Assembly (NCBI GenBank): GCA_003477045.1
Contig: DMTS01000030.1
Location: forward strand, 361-6,549
Direction: 5' to 3'
Length of the DNA stretch: 6,189 nucleotides
Origin: Candidatus Delongbacteria bacterium
Lineage (GTDB): Bacteria > UBA4055
Below, piece by piece: positions 1 through 5,835 of this stretch. Position numbers and translations under genes: made by a program. The notes beneath the pieces were generated by a model. That model searched no databases. It worked only from the letters and a program-made list of their open reading frames with translations, and had not been told where the DNA came from. Positions within the stretch are counted from its first letter, which is position 1; each line of letters opens with the position of its first letter.

Positions 1-2
1 CC

Positions 3-608
3 AAACAGACAGCTAAACAATTCGGTCATGAATGGATCCCGAACAGCGGAAAAGAACTGTGGGATAATGAAATTTCCGTACTTGCGCCTGCTTACGGCGG
101 AGTCAAATACACCAGACTCGAAAATGACGGTCTTCAGTGGCCATGTCCAACAACCGAACACCCCGGAACGAAATTCCTTCATAAAGACGGAAAATTCTCT
201 CACGGAAAAGGAGTATTTAAAGGCGTTGAATGGACTCCTCCTGCAGAAGTCGAAGACAAGGATTTCCCGTTCGTGTTAAGCACGGGAAGGAGATTGTATC
301 AGTATCATACAAGAACGCAGACCGGAAGAGCCGGAATGGATGCTCTTTATAAAGAGGAAACGGCAGATATTTCTATAGCCGATGCACTGAGACTCGGCAT
401 AGAACACGGCGAAAAAATATATGTAGAGTCAAGGCGTGGAAAGGTTCATGTCAAAGCAAGAGTAACAGAAGAAGTTCCGGCCGGAATGGTCTGGATGACA
501 TTCCATTACCGCGAAGGAAATGCGAACTGGCTGACCAATCCTGCATTTGATCCCGAAACAAAGACAGCCGAATATAAAGCATGCGCTGTAAATGTTTTTA
601 AAGAGTAA
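3..608 (+). CDS. Formate dehydrogenase catalytic (alpha) subunit, C-terminal part; 5' end outside window
   Basis: This is the tail of a molybdopterin-dependent formate dehydrogenase, which interconverts formate and CO2 at a Mo or W bis-pterin centre. The frame is open from base 3 to a TAA at 606-608 and encodes 201 residues with no start, so the gene begins upstream. Local residues 44-60 (LQWPCPT...HPGT) and 89-107 (FPFVLSTGRRLYQYHTRTQT) are hallmarks of the FdhA/FdhF family. The segment up to about residue 197 is the molydopterin-dinucleotide-binding C-terminal domain, ending in an EYKACAVNVFKE-type tail. The iron-sulfur and active-site Cys/Sec regions lie outside the window, so Mo versus W, Cys versus Sec, and NAD(P) linkage cannot be judged. 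An in-frame ATG at 351 and a GTG/TTG near 272 are internal codons, not starts. The neighbouring molybdate transporter and hydrogenase fit a formate-hydrogen role. Family assignment is secure; the exact paralogue is not. Confidence 0.93.
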   Translation, partial: KQTAKQFGHEWIPNSGKELWDNEISVLAPAYGGVKYTRLENDGLQWPCPTTEHPGTKFLHKDGKFSHGKGVFKGVEWTPPAEVEDKDFPFVLSTGRRLYQYHTRTQTGRAGMDALYKEETADISIADALRLGIEHGEKIYVESRRGKVHVKARVTEEVPAGMVWMTFHYREGNANWLTNPAFDPETKTAEYKACAVNVFKE

Positions 609-610
609 CT

Positions 611-645
611 AATACGGGAACGGGTAGTTCCCGTTCCCGTATTTT
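611..645 (+). terminator. Intrinsic terminator (or attenuator) after formate dehydrogenase gene
   Basis: A perfect 14-bp inverted repeat (611-624 AATACGGGAACGGG paired with 630-643) surrounds a 5-nt loop TAGTT and runs into TTTT, then AAATTTT. It starts 2 nt after the formate dehydrogenase stop codon. The long GC-rich stem plus T-run is typical of Rho-independent termination. Only 18 nt separate it from the next ATG, so it may act as a partial terminator that lowers downstream expression. Confidence 0.85.
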
Positions 646-652
646 AAATTTT

Positions 653-658
653 AAGGGG
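653..658 (+). promoter_or_regulatory. Ribosome binding site of fmdE-like gene
   Basis: AAGGGG lies 5 nt before the ATG at 664, a good Shine-Dalgarno match. It sits immediately downstream of the terminator hairpin and fixes the start codon of the FmdE-family gene. Confidence 0.7.
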
Positions 659-663
659 AAATC

Positions 664-1245
664 ATGACAGAAATATGCGGATATTCATTTGAAGAATATA
701 TTAAAAAGGTAGTTGATTTTCACGGAACCGCCGCGCCGGGACTGATTATAGGCGGATACATGGTGGATCTGGCGATAAAGGAGCTTCCGAAAGGAGAATT
801 TTACGATGTGATCTGCGAGTCTGTAAAATGTCTTCCCGATGCTATCCAGATACTTACGCCGTGCTCAATAGGTAACGGATGGCTGAAGATCGAAAAGGTA
901 GGCAGATTTGCCATGACATTCTATAATAAATACACTGGCGAAGGCATCAGGCTATATTTAGATACGGATAAACTTGAAAAATTCCCTCCGATAAAAGAAT
1001 GGTTTTTGAAATTAAAACCGAAAGATGAGCAGGACTCCGACAAGCTTTTCGCGAGCATCAGGAAAGCCAGCAGCGATATCATATCCGTTCAGAAAGTTAA
1101 AGTTGATATACCGAAAGAAAAGAAGAAAAAAGGCGGAAAAATCACTTTATGTTCAGTCTGCAATGAATCATATCCGGGCAAAGAAGGCTCAGATAAATGT
1201 AAAGTATGCAGCGGAGAAATAAATTATTATTCGAGAGTAAAATGA
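664..1245 (+). CDS. FmdE-family protein with C-terminal treble-clef zinc finger
   Basis: This 193-residue protein belongs to the FmdE family (named after a formylmethanofuran dehydrogenase operon, but widespread in non-methanogens). The N-terminal core (about 1-140) has FHGTAAPGLIIGGYM at 19-33, CLPDAIQ at 56-62 and a Cys/Gly segment PCSIGNGWLK at 66-75, all in the usual family order. A Lys-rich linker (144-158) leads to a zinc-finger tail with C163-x2-C166 and C179-x2-C182, the auxiliary treble clef known in some members. In the family's HGHxCPG-type metal motif only His20 remains; Thr22 and Ala24 stand in for His and Cys, so metal binding may be altered. Cys56 and Cys67 remain. The stop overlaps the modA start by 4 nt (ATGA), implying translational coupling to molybdate uptake. 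The biochemical function is unknown; a role in Mo/W handling or formate dehydrogenase maturation is inference from position. Confidence 0.85.
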   Translation: MTEICGYSFEEYIKKVVDFHGTAAPGLIIGGYMVDLAIKELPKGEFYDVICESVKCLPDAIQILTPCSIGNGWLKIEKVGRFAMTFYNKYTGEGIRLYLDTDKLEKFPPIKEWFLKLKPKDEQDSDKLFASIRKASSDIISVQKVKVDIPKEKKKKGGKITLCSVCNESYPGKEGSDKCKVCSGEINYYSRVK

Positions 1246-1994
1246 GAAAATTATACTTGATAATTATAATATTGACAGGCATGGGTATAAGGCTATACTG
1301 CGAAAAGATCACTGTAGCTGTTGCGGCTAATGTTCAGTACGCCTTTGAAGATATCAGTACGGAATTCACTAAAGAGACAGGGATAGAAGTTGTTCCTATA
1401 ATAGGGTCATCGGGTAAACTGACAACGCAGATAAAGAACGGCGCACCATTTGAGGTATTCCTGTCGGCAGATACGAAATATCCTGAAGCAATTTTTAATG
1501 ATAAACTGGCTTCAGAAGAACCGTTTATTTATGCATGCGGATCACTGGTACTATGGTCAGCAAAGCTTAAAGAAATTAATTGCAGTCCTGAATATCTGGA
1601 AAGCGACAGAATAAAAAAGATCGCGATCGCAAATCCTGATACGGCTCCATACGGAAGAGCAACTATTGAATTTTTTAAAAATATCGGCATATATGAAAAA
1701 ATATCCTCAAAACTGGTTTACTGCGAAAGCATATCTCAGGCGAATCAGTATATACTTTCCGAAGCGGTTGACCTCGGATTCACATCGAAGTCAACCGTCA
1801 TGGCATCGGACATGAAAGGTAAAGGGAAATGGACGGAAGTAAATGAATCTACATACTCCGCTATTGATCAGAGCGCGGTACTTCTGAAGTACGGTACGGA
1901 TAATCATCCCGAAGGTTCAAAGAAATTTTATAAATTCCTGAAGTCAAAGAAAGCGGTCAGTATTCTAGAAAATTATGGCTACATTGTAAAATAA
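1242..1994 (+). CDS. modA: Molybdate/tungstate ABC transporter, substrate-binding protein ModA
   Basis: This is the exported binding protein that captures molybdate or tungstate and delivers it to ModBC. I use the ATG at 1242 (250 residues). It overlaps the preceding stop as ATGA, and it puts a positively charged start (MRK) directly before a hydrophobic stretch (LYLIIIILTGMGI), giving a proper signal peptide. The in-frame ATG at 1206 would add 12 charged residues and is less likely. Cys20 is preceded by RLY, a poor lipobox, so a lipoprotein is not supported. Mature-protein motifs include ITVAVAANV (23-31), GSSGKLTTQIKNGAPFEVFLSAD (55-77), whose backbone and serines usually bind the oxyanion, and IANPDTAPYGRA (129-140). 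Only a weak GAGAG lies upstream, so coupled translation from fmdE is likely. Mo versus W preference cannot be read from the sequence. Confidence 0.93.
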   Translation: MRKLYLIIIILTGMGIRLYCEKITVAVAANVQYAFEDISTEFTKETGIEVVPIIGSSGKLTTQIKNGAPFEVFLSADTKYPEAIFNDKLASEEPFIYACGSLVLWSAKLKEINCSPEYLESDRIKKIAIANPDTAPYGRATIEFFKNIGIYEKISSKLVYCESISQANQYILSEAVDLGFTSKSTVMASDMKGKGKWTEVNESTYSAIDQSAVLLKYGTDNHPEGSKKFYKFLKSKKAVSILENYGYIVK

Positions 1995-1995
1995 T

Positions 1996-2661
1996 ATGGA
2001 AATTCTGTCCCCGCTCTGGCTATCATTTAAACTATCTATAATAGCCGTTCCGCTGCTTCTTCTGACCGGTGTGCCGGCGGCATATTTTCTGGCTTTCTCA
2101 AAATCGAGGTTCAAACACATCTGGGAGGCTGTAGTAAGCCTGCCTCTCGTTCTTCCGCCTTCTGTCATAGGTTTCTATCTCGTTCTGTTGTTCAGCCCGA
2201 ACGGTTATATCGGTTCAGTATTGAAAAGCGTTCTTGATGTGCAGCTTCTCTTCTCTTTCCCGATACTTGTAATAGGCGCGGTAATTTTTAATTTTCCGTT
2301 TATGGTTAATTCGATCAAAGCAGGTTTCGAAAGCATACCGGCTTATCTGATAGAAGCATCCTACACACTGGGCAAATCTAAAAAAGAAACTCTTCTGAAG
2401 ATAATGATCCCAAATATAAAACCTGCTTTTCTTACCGGGATCGTCCTGTGTTTCGCGCATACTGTCGGAGAGTTCGGAGTAATACTGATGATCGGAGGAA
2501 ATATACCTGGTTCGACAAGGGTGGCTTCCGTTGCAATATATAATGAGGTCGAAGCTCTGAATTATAACGCGGCGCATTTTCATTCACTCATACTTTTATC
2601 AGTATCATTCATTATGCTGCTGATCCTTTATACCGTTAACAGAAAATATAAAGGATTCTGA
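1996..2661 (+). CDS. modB: Molybdate ABC transporter permease ModB
   Basis: This 221-residue inner-membrane permease forms the homodimeric channel for molybdate or tungstate and couples to the ModC ATPase. Five hydrophobic segments are visible at roughly 8-33, 44-66, 84-106, 141-165 and 195-214. The cytoplasmic EAA coupling loop lies at about 120-139 (EASYTLGKSKKETLLKI onward), between segments 3 and 4. Other family motifs are SLPLVLPPSVIGFYL (48-62) and HTVGEFGVILMIGGNIPGSTR (155-175), the latter highly characteristic of ModB. The length is normal for the family. It starts 1 nt after the modA stop with no obvious Shine-Dalgarno site, so it is probably translated by coupling. The assignment is secure. 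Confidence 0.95.
   Translation: MEILSPLWLSFKLSIIAVPLLLLTGVPAAYFLAFSKSRFKHIWEAVVSLPLVLPPSVIGFYLVLLFSPNGYIGSVLKSVLDVQLLFSFPILVIGAVIFNFPFMVNSIKAGFESIPAYLIEASYTLGKSKKETLLKIMIPNIKPAFLTGIVLCFAHTVGEFGVILMIGGNIPGSTRVASVAIYNEVEALNYNAAHFHSLILLSVSFIMLLILYTVNRKYKGF
2651..2655 (+). promoter_or_regulatory. Ribosome binding site of modC inside the end of modB
   Basis: AAGGA ends 7 nt before the modC ATG at 2663 and lies within the last codons of modB. It supports the chosen modC start; the two genes are separated by a single base. Confidence 0.55.
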
Positions 2662-2662
2662 T

Positions 2663-3490
2663 ATGTTCGAGATAAAGTTAAAAAAAAGGTTATCCGGAAC
2701 GGGAGGAGATTTTGATCTCAATCTTAATCTTTCAATAGTTGAAGATGATTTTATTTCATTATTCGGTCCTTCAGGTAGTGGTAAAACTACAGTTTTAAGA
2801 TGCATTGCGGGACTTACTGATCCTGATGAAGGATTTATTAAATTTGGTAACAAAGTATGGTTTGACAGTGTAAAAAAGATCAATCTGACGCCTCAGGAGA
2901 GAAATGTGGGGCTCGTATTTCAGGAATACGCGCTTTTTCCGCATTTTACCGTAAGAGAAAATCTCGAATACGCTCTTGATAAAGGTCAGGACAGGAAGAT
3001 AATTGATGAACTTCTGTATATTTCAGATTTAAAGGAATTATCAGATTCTAAACCGCAGCGACTCTCGGGCGGGCAAAAACAAAGGCTCGCGCTGGCGAGG
3101 GCATTTGTAAGAAAGCCTTCGATCCTTCTTCTTGACGAACCGATGTGTGCTCTTGATCGAAGTACAAGAAGAAAGATACAGATCGAGATACTAAAGCTAT
3201 ATAAAAGATATAACATTCCTATCATCATCGTCAGCCATGATATGACAGACGTGTTCAAGCTTGCTCAAAAGACGGTGATGCTTGAGAACGGAAAAATAAT
3301 GAATTCGGGGACATTTTCTGAGATGTTCAATAAGGAATCCGACAGAAAATCCGAATTTGTGGGAGAGATCATATCCGTTCAGAAAAACAACGGGATTTAT
3401 ATTTTTACGATTCTGGTAAATGAAAATCTTATAAAGTTGTCGGTATCAGACAATGAGATCGAGAATATTAATACTTCGCAGAAAAGTTAA
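2663..3490 (+). CDS. modC: Molybdate ABC transporter ATP-binding protein ModC (short C-terminal domain)
   Basis: This is the cytoplasmic ATPase that powers ModAB molybdate/tungstate uptake. It shows a complete nucleotide-binding domain: Walker A GPSGSGKTT (35-43), Q-loop FQEYALFP (86-93), signature LSGGQKQRLALARA (134-147), Walker B ILLLDEP (154-160), D-loop ALD (163-165) and H-loop His192. It is 275 residues against about 350 for the E. coli protein. After the ATPase domain only about 45-60 residues remain (from about 229, EFVGEIISVQKNNGIYIF), resembling one partial TOBE/molbindin-like unit. The regulatory oxyanion-binding domain is therefore reduced. Because modE begins only 2 nt after the stop, a recent frameshift or truncation is unlikely. 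It is the fourth gene of the operon. Confidence 0.94.
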   Translation: MFEIKLKKRLSGTGGDFDLNLNLSIVEDDFISLFGPSGSGKTTVLRCIAGLTDPDEGFIKFGNKVWFDSVKKINLTPQERNVGLVFQEYALFPHFTVRENLEYALDKGQDRKIIDELLYISDLKELSDSKPQRLSGGQKQRLALARAFVRKPSILLLDEPMCALDRSTRRKIQIEILKLYKRYNIPIIIVSHDMTDVFKLAQKTVMLENGKIMNSGTFSEMFNKESDRKSEFVGEIISVQKNNGIYIFTILVNENLIKLSVSDNEIENINTSQKS

Positions 3491-3492
3491 TT

Positions 3493-3876
3493 ATGAGTAA
3501 TAATACGCCAAGGATCAAATTCAATTATAAAGTCTGGCTCGAGACGGAGAACGGAGAGGGTATTTTCGGGTACGGACAGATGAGATTGTTAAAAGCCCTC
3601 GAAGAATCAGGCACATTAAAGACAGCTTCAAATGAAACCGGGTTGAATTTTAAAAAAAGCTGGGCAAAGCTGAAAGAGGTCGAACAGCTACTCGGATTTA
3701 AAATAATCAGAACCAGGAAAGAAAACGATCACAAATTTACAAAGCTGACTGAAGAAGGCAAACTTTTAATAAAAAGCATCGAAGACTTCGCAGTCACATA
3801 CGAAAAGCTTATCGATCAGGCCTGCACCGAAGCAACCGCCACGCTCAATCATAAGATGTCTGAATTAAAAAATTAA
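3493..3876 (+). CDS. ModE-type winged-helix transcriptional regulator lacking molbindin domain
   Basis: This 127-residue protein matches the N-terminal DNA-binding half of ModE, the molybdate-responsive regulator. The segment GYGQMRLLKALEESGTLKTA at 26-45, followed by SNETGLNFKKSWAKLKEVEQLLG (46-68), reads as a LysR/ModE-like helix-turn-helix, and KFTKLTEEGKLLIKSIEDF (81-99) as the wing and dimerisation helix. The two C-terminal molbindin repeats that bind molybdate in E. coli ModE are absent, so any metal sensing must be indirect or depend on a partner. Single-domain ModE-like proteins are common beside mod and formate dehydrogenase genes in anaerobes. It lies 2 nt after modC and closes the operon. 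Likely targets, by inference, are the mod/fdh genes or the promoter just downstream. The DNA-binding role is well supported; the ligand is unknown. Confidence 0.82.
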   Translation: MSNNTPRIKFNYKVWLETENGEGIFGYGQMRLLKALEESGTLKTASNETGLNFKKSWAKLKEVEQLLGFKIIRTRKENDHKFTKLTEEGKLLIKSIEDFAVTYEKLIDQACTEATATLNHKMSELKN

Positions 3877-3902
3877 ATAAGATTAATCTGCTAAACTTTT
3901 TC

Positions 3903-3931
3903 TTGACTCAAGGCTGTTTATTCAGTATTTT
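3903..3931 (+). promoter_or_regulatory. Sigma-70-type promoter of the hydrogenase operon
   Basis: TTGACT (3903-3908) and TATTTT (3926-3931) are separated by exactly 17 nt, close to the vegetative consensus. Transcription would start near 3937-3940, leaving a 5' leader of about 90 nt before the hydrogenase ATG. It lies in the only long intergenic gap of the window (3877-4029). Confidence 0.65.
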
Positions 3932-3934
3932 TAG

Positions 3935-3952
3935 TCGTGAAAAAATTCACAA
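3935..3952 (+). promoter_or_regulatory. Rex-like operator over the hydrogenase transcription start
   Basis: TCGTGA-N6-TCACAA fits the known Rex operator form TTGTGA-N6-TCACAA with one mismatch, and the core GTGAA-AAAA-TTCAC is a perfect inverted repeat. It begins 3 nt after the -10 box, where a bound repressor would block initiation. Rex senses NADH/NAD+ and commonly controls fermentative and hydrogenase genes. CRP/FNR-family sites (TGTGA-N6-TCACA) look alike, so the factor identity is inferred. Confidence 0.5.
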
Positions 3953-3971
3953 TGTGAAAAAAGAATCACAA
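3953..3971 (+). promoter_or_regulatory. Possible second, degenerate operator half-sites
   Basis: TGTGA (3953-3957) and TCACAA (3966-3971) repeat the half-sites of the adjacent Rex-like palindrome, but with 8 nt between them rather than 6. Together with TTCACAATGTGAA at 3946-3958 they form a run of alternating half-sites. This could be an auxiliary binding site or chance in AT-rich DNA. Confidence 0.3.
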
Positions 3972-4019
3972 AATCTGAAATAGTAATAAGATAAATAATA
4001 GTTTAAAATAAATCAAAAT

Positions 4020-4023
4020 GGAG
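4020..4023 (+). promoter_or_regulatory. Ribosome binding site of hydrogenase gene
   Basis: GGAG lies 6 nt before the ATG at 4030 in otherwise A/T-rich leader sequence, supporting that start. Confidence 0.6.
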
Positions 4024-4029
4024 TATTAA

Positions 4030-5817
4030 ATGGGAAAACAAGTGAGTCTAGTGATAGACGGTAAAAAGATCGAAACCTGCGCGTGCAACACGATCGTTGA
4101 AGCTGCAAAAGAAAACGGGATATATATCCCTACGCTTTGTTATCATCCCGATCTGAAACCTTCCGGAAGCTGCGGAATATGCGTTGTGGACATTCAGGGG
4201 TTCAGACAGCCTGAAAGAGCCTGTACAACAAAAGTTCAGGATGGCATGATCATCACCACTAACAATAAAAGATTAAGGGATACAAGAAAACTGGTTCTTG
4301 AAATGATCCTTGCCGACCATGATACTGACTGTCCTGCATGTCTGGCGAACGGCAAATGCGAGCTCCAGGACCTTTGCGACCATCTTAGCGTAACAACCAG
4401 ATCGATCCCGAAAAAACTCAAGAAATTACCGATCGATGATTCCAGCTGTGCCATCCAGAGAGATCCGAATAAATGTATCGCCTGCGGAAGATGTATAGAA
4501 GTATGTTCAAACATTCAGACAGTTAACGCCCTGACTGAAGTCGGAAGAGGACATAAAGTCTTTATCAGCACTGCATTTGATGAGGGTATGGGAAACAGCC
4601 CGTGCGTTAACTGCGGTCAGTGTACAGTATTCTGCCCGACAGGCGCTTTAACTGAAAAAAGTGAAATTGATCTCGTCTGGGACGCAATATTAGATCCGAC
4701 CAAGCATGTAGTCGTTCAGGAAGCTCCGGCAGTGAGAGTTGCTCTCGCGGAAGAATTCGGAATGGAAAAAGGTCTCGCAACTCCGGGTAAAATGTATGCG
4801 GCTTTAAGAAGACTAGGTTTTGATAAAATATTTGATACCAACTTCAGTGCAGATTTAACGATTATGGAAGAAGGCTCAGAGCTTATCCACAGAGCTACTA
4901 CCGGCGGAACTCTGCCTCTTATAACATCATGCTCACCGGGCTGGATAAAATTCGGCGAGACATTCTTCCCTGACCTCGCAAAACATGTTTCAACATGTAA
5001 ATCACCTCAGCAGATGCTCGGCACTTTAATAAAAACATATTACGCTAAAGAATCAGGCGTGGATCCTAAAAATATCGTTTCAGTTTCAATTATGCCTTGT
5101 ACTGCCAAGAAATTCGAAGCGAGAAGACCTGAAATGAACGATTCGGGTTACAGAGATGTTGATTATGTTCTTACTACAAGAGAATTCGTAAGAATGATCA
5201 AAGAAGCGGGAATAGACTTTAAAAACTTACCTGAAGAAAAAGCCGACAGCCTTATGGGCGATTACACCGGTGCAGCAACTATTTTCGGAGCAACAGGCGG
5301 AGTTATGGAAGCTGCCGTAAGATCGGCTTTCTTCCTTTTGACAGGTGAAAATCTTCCCAGCCCTGAGCTTAAAGTCTTGAGAGGCGTTATGAACGATATC
5401 GTAGAAGCTATCGTAGAACATCCTAAGCTTCCTTTCCCGATCAGAGTAGCAGTTGCTAACGGTCTTGGTAATGCAAGAAAGATTTTAGACAAAGTAAAAG
5501 CTCAGATTGCAGAGACAGGAAAGAGCGAATATCACTTCATCGAGATCATGGCGTGCCCGGGCGGATGCGTCGGCGGCGGCGGACAGCCTTTCGGTTCATC
5601 TCTTGTTGACAGAGGAATCAGAGGTCAGGGTCTTTATACGGAAGATGATAATAGACCTCTAAGATATTCACACGAGAATCCGATGGTTACAAAGATTTAT
5701 GAAGACTTCTTAGGCAAACCTAATTCGGAAATCGCTCACAAACTTCTACATACAAATTATTTTGAGAGATCGCAGTCTGACGGTAAGGTAATAAAAGAAA
5801 CAACACACAAACACTAA
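4030..5817 (+). CDS. [FeFe] hydrogenase large subunit, HydA/HndD type (multimeric, possibly electron-bifurcating)
   Basis: This 595-residue cytoplasmic enzyme catalyses reversible H2 oxidation and proton reduction. Domains in order: N-terminal [2Fe-2S] ferredoxin (C37, C48, C51, C65); His-Cys [4Fe-4S] segment (H97, C101, C104, C110); two [4Fe-4S] ferredoxin motifs (C149/C152/C155/C159 and C192/C195/C198/C202); and the H-cluster domain with L1 TSCSPGW (299-305), L2 MPCTAKKFEA (355-364) and L3 IEIMACPGGCVGGGGQP (504-520). The C-terminal small-subunit-like tail ends in AHKLLHTNY (569-577). The layout is that of monomeric CpI and of HydA/HndD in NAD(P)-linked complexes; the NuoE-like gene 18 nt downstream favours the latter. 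L1 carries Ser302 where the classical motif has a second Cys. Partner electron carriers and bifurcation are inferred. Transcription probably starts from its own promoter with a Rex-like site. Confidence 0.95.
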   Translation: MGKQVSLVIDGKKIETCACNTIVEAAKENGIYIPTLCYHPDLKPSGSCGICVVDIQGFRQPERACTTKVQDGMIITTNNKRLRDTRKLVLEMILADHDTDCPACLANGKCELQDLCDHLSVTTRSIPKKLKKLPIDDSSCAIQRDPNKCIACGRCIEVCSNIQTVNALTEVGRGHKVFISTAFDEGMGNSPCVNCGQCTVFCPTGALTEKSEIDLVWDAILDPTKHVVVQEAPAVRVALAEEFGMEKGLATPGKMYAALRRLGFDKIFDTNFSADLTIMEEGSELIHRATTGGTLPLITSCSPGWIKFGETFFPDLAKHVSTCKSPQQMLGTLIKTYYAKESGVDPKNIVSVSIMPCTAKKFEARRPEMNDSGYRDVDYVLTTREFVRMIKEAGIDFKNLPEEKADSLMGDYTGAATIFGATGGVMEAAVRSAFFLLTGENLPSPELKVLRGVMNDIVEAIVEHPKLPFPIRVAVANGLGNARKILDKVKAQIAETGKSEYHFIEIMACPGGCVGGGGQPFGSSLVDRGIRGQGLYTEDDNRPLRYSHENPMVTKIYEDFLGKPNSEIAHKLLHTNYFERSQSDGKVIKETTHKH

Positions 5818-5825
5818 AAATCAAC

Positions 5826-5830
5826 GGGAG
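5826..5830 (+). promoter_or_regulatory. Ribosome binding site of NuoE/HydC-like gene
   Basis: GGGAG sits 5 nt before the ATG at 5836, in the 18-nt gap after the hydrogenase stop. There is no terminator in that gap, so the two genes are probably co-transcribed. Confidence 0.65.
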
Positions 5831-5835
5831 AAAAA

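Noticed and set aside
28..279. An 83-codon plus-strand open frame with a start at 28.
   Set aside because: It lies in a different frame over the formate dehydrogenase C-terminus, which shows clear family motifs across the same bases; the 83-residue product has no recognisable features.
273..608. Treating 273-608 as a complete small gene.
   Set aside because: The same frame is open back to base 3 and encodes conserved formate dehydrogenase sequence before 273, so this is the end of a longer gene.
1025..1222. A 65-codon plus-strand frame inside fmdE.
   Set aside because: It overlaps the zinc-finger region of FmdE in another frame and its lysine/serine-rich product looks like out-of-frame translation of the Lys-rich linker.
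1206..1241. An upstream ATG for ModA that would add 12 residues.
   Set aside because: The added residues are charged and would spoil the signal peptide; the ATG at 1242 overlaps the fmdE stop as ATGA, a standard coupled junction.
2215..2583. Minus-strand open frames of up to 122 codons opposite modB and several other genes.
   Set aside because: All are antisense to well-recognised plus-strand genes, have no plausible domains and show no Shine-Dalgarno or promoter support.
3446..3490. ModC as a frameshifted, truncated gene.
   Set aside because: The next gene starts 2 nt after the stop with intact ModE-like sequence, so there is no room for a lost C-terminal domain.
3877..3902. A terminator between the ModE-like gene and the hydrogenase promoter.
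   Set aside because: The CTTTTTC run at 3896-3902 is not preceded by a stable stem; the only nearby palindrome (3880-3889) is AT-rich and has no loop.
3935..3952. Reading the palindrome as a CRP site.
   Set aside because: The TGTGA-N6-TCACA form would fit, but the position over the start point, the flanking AA and the hydrogenase target suit Rex better. Kept only as an alternative.
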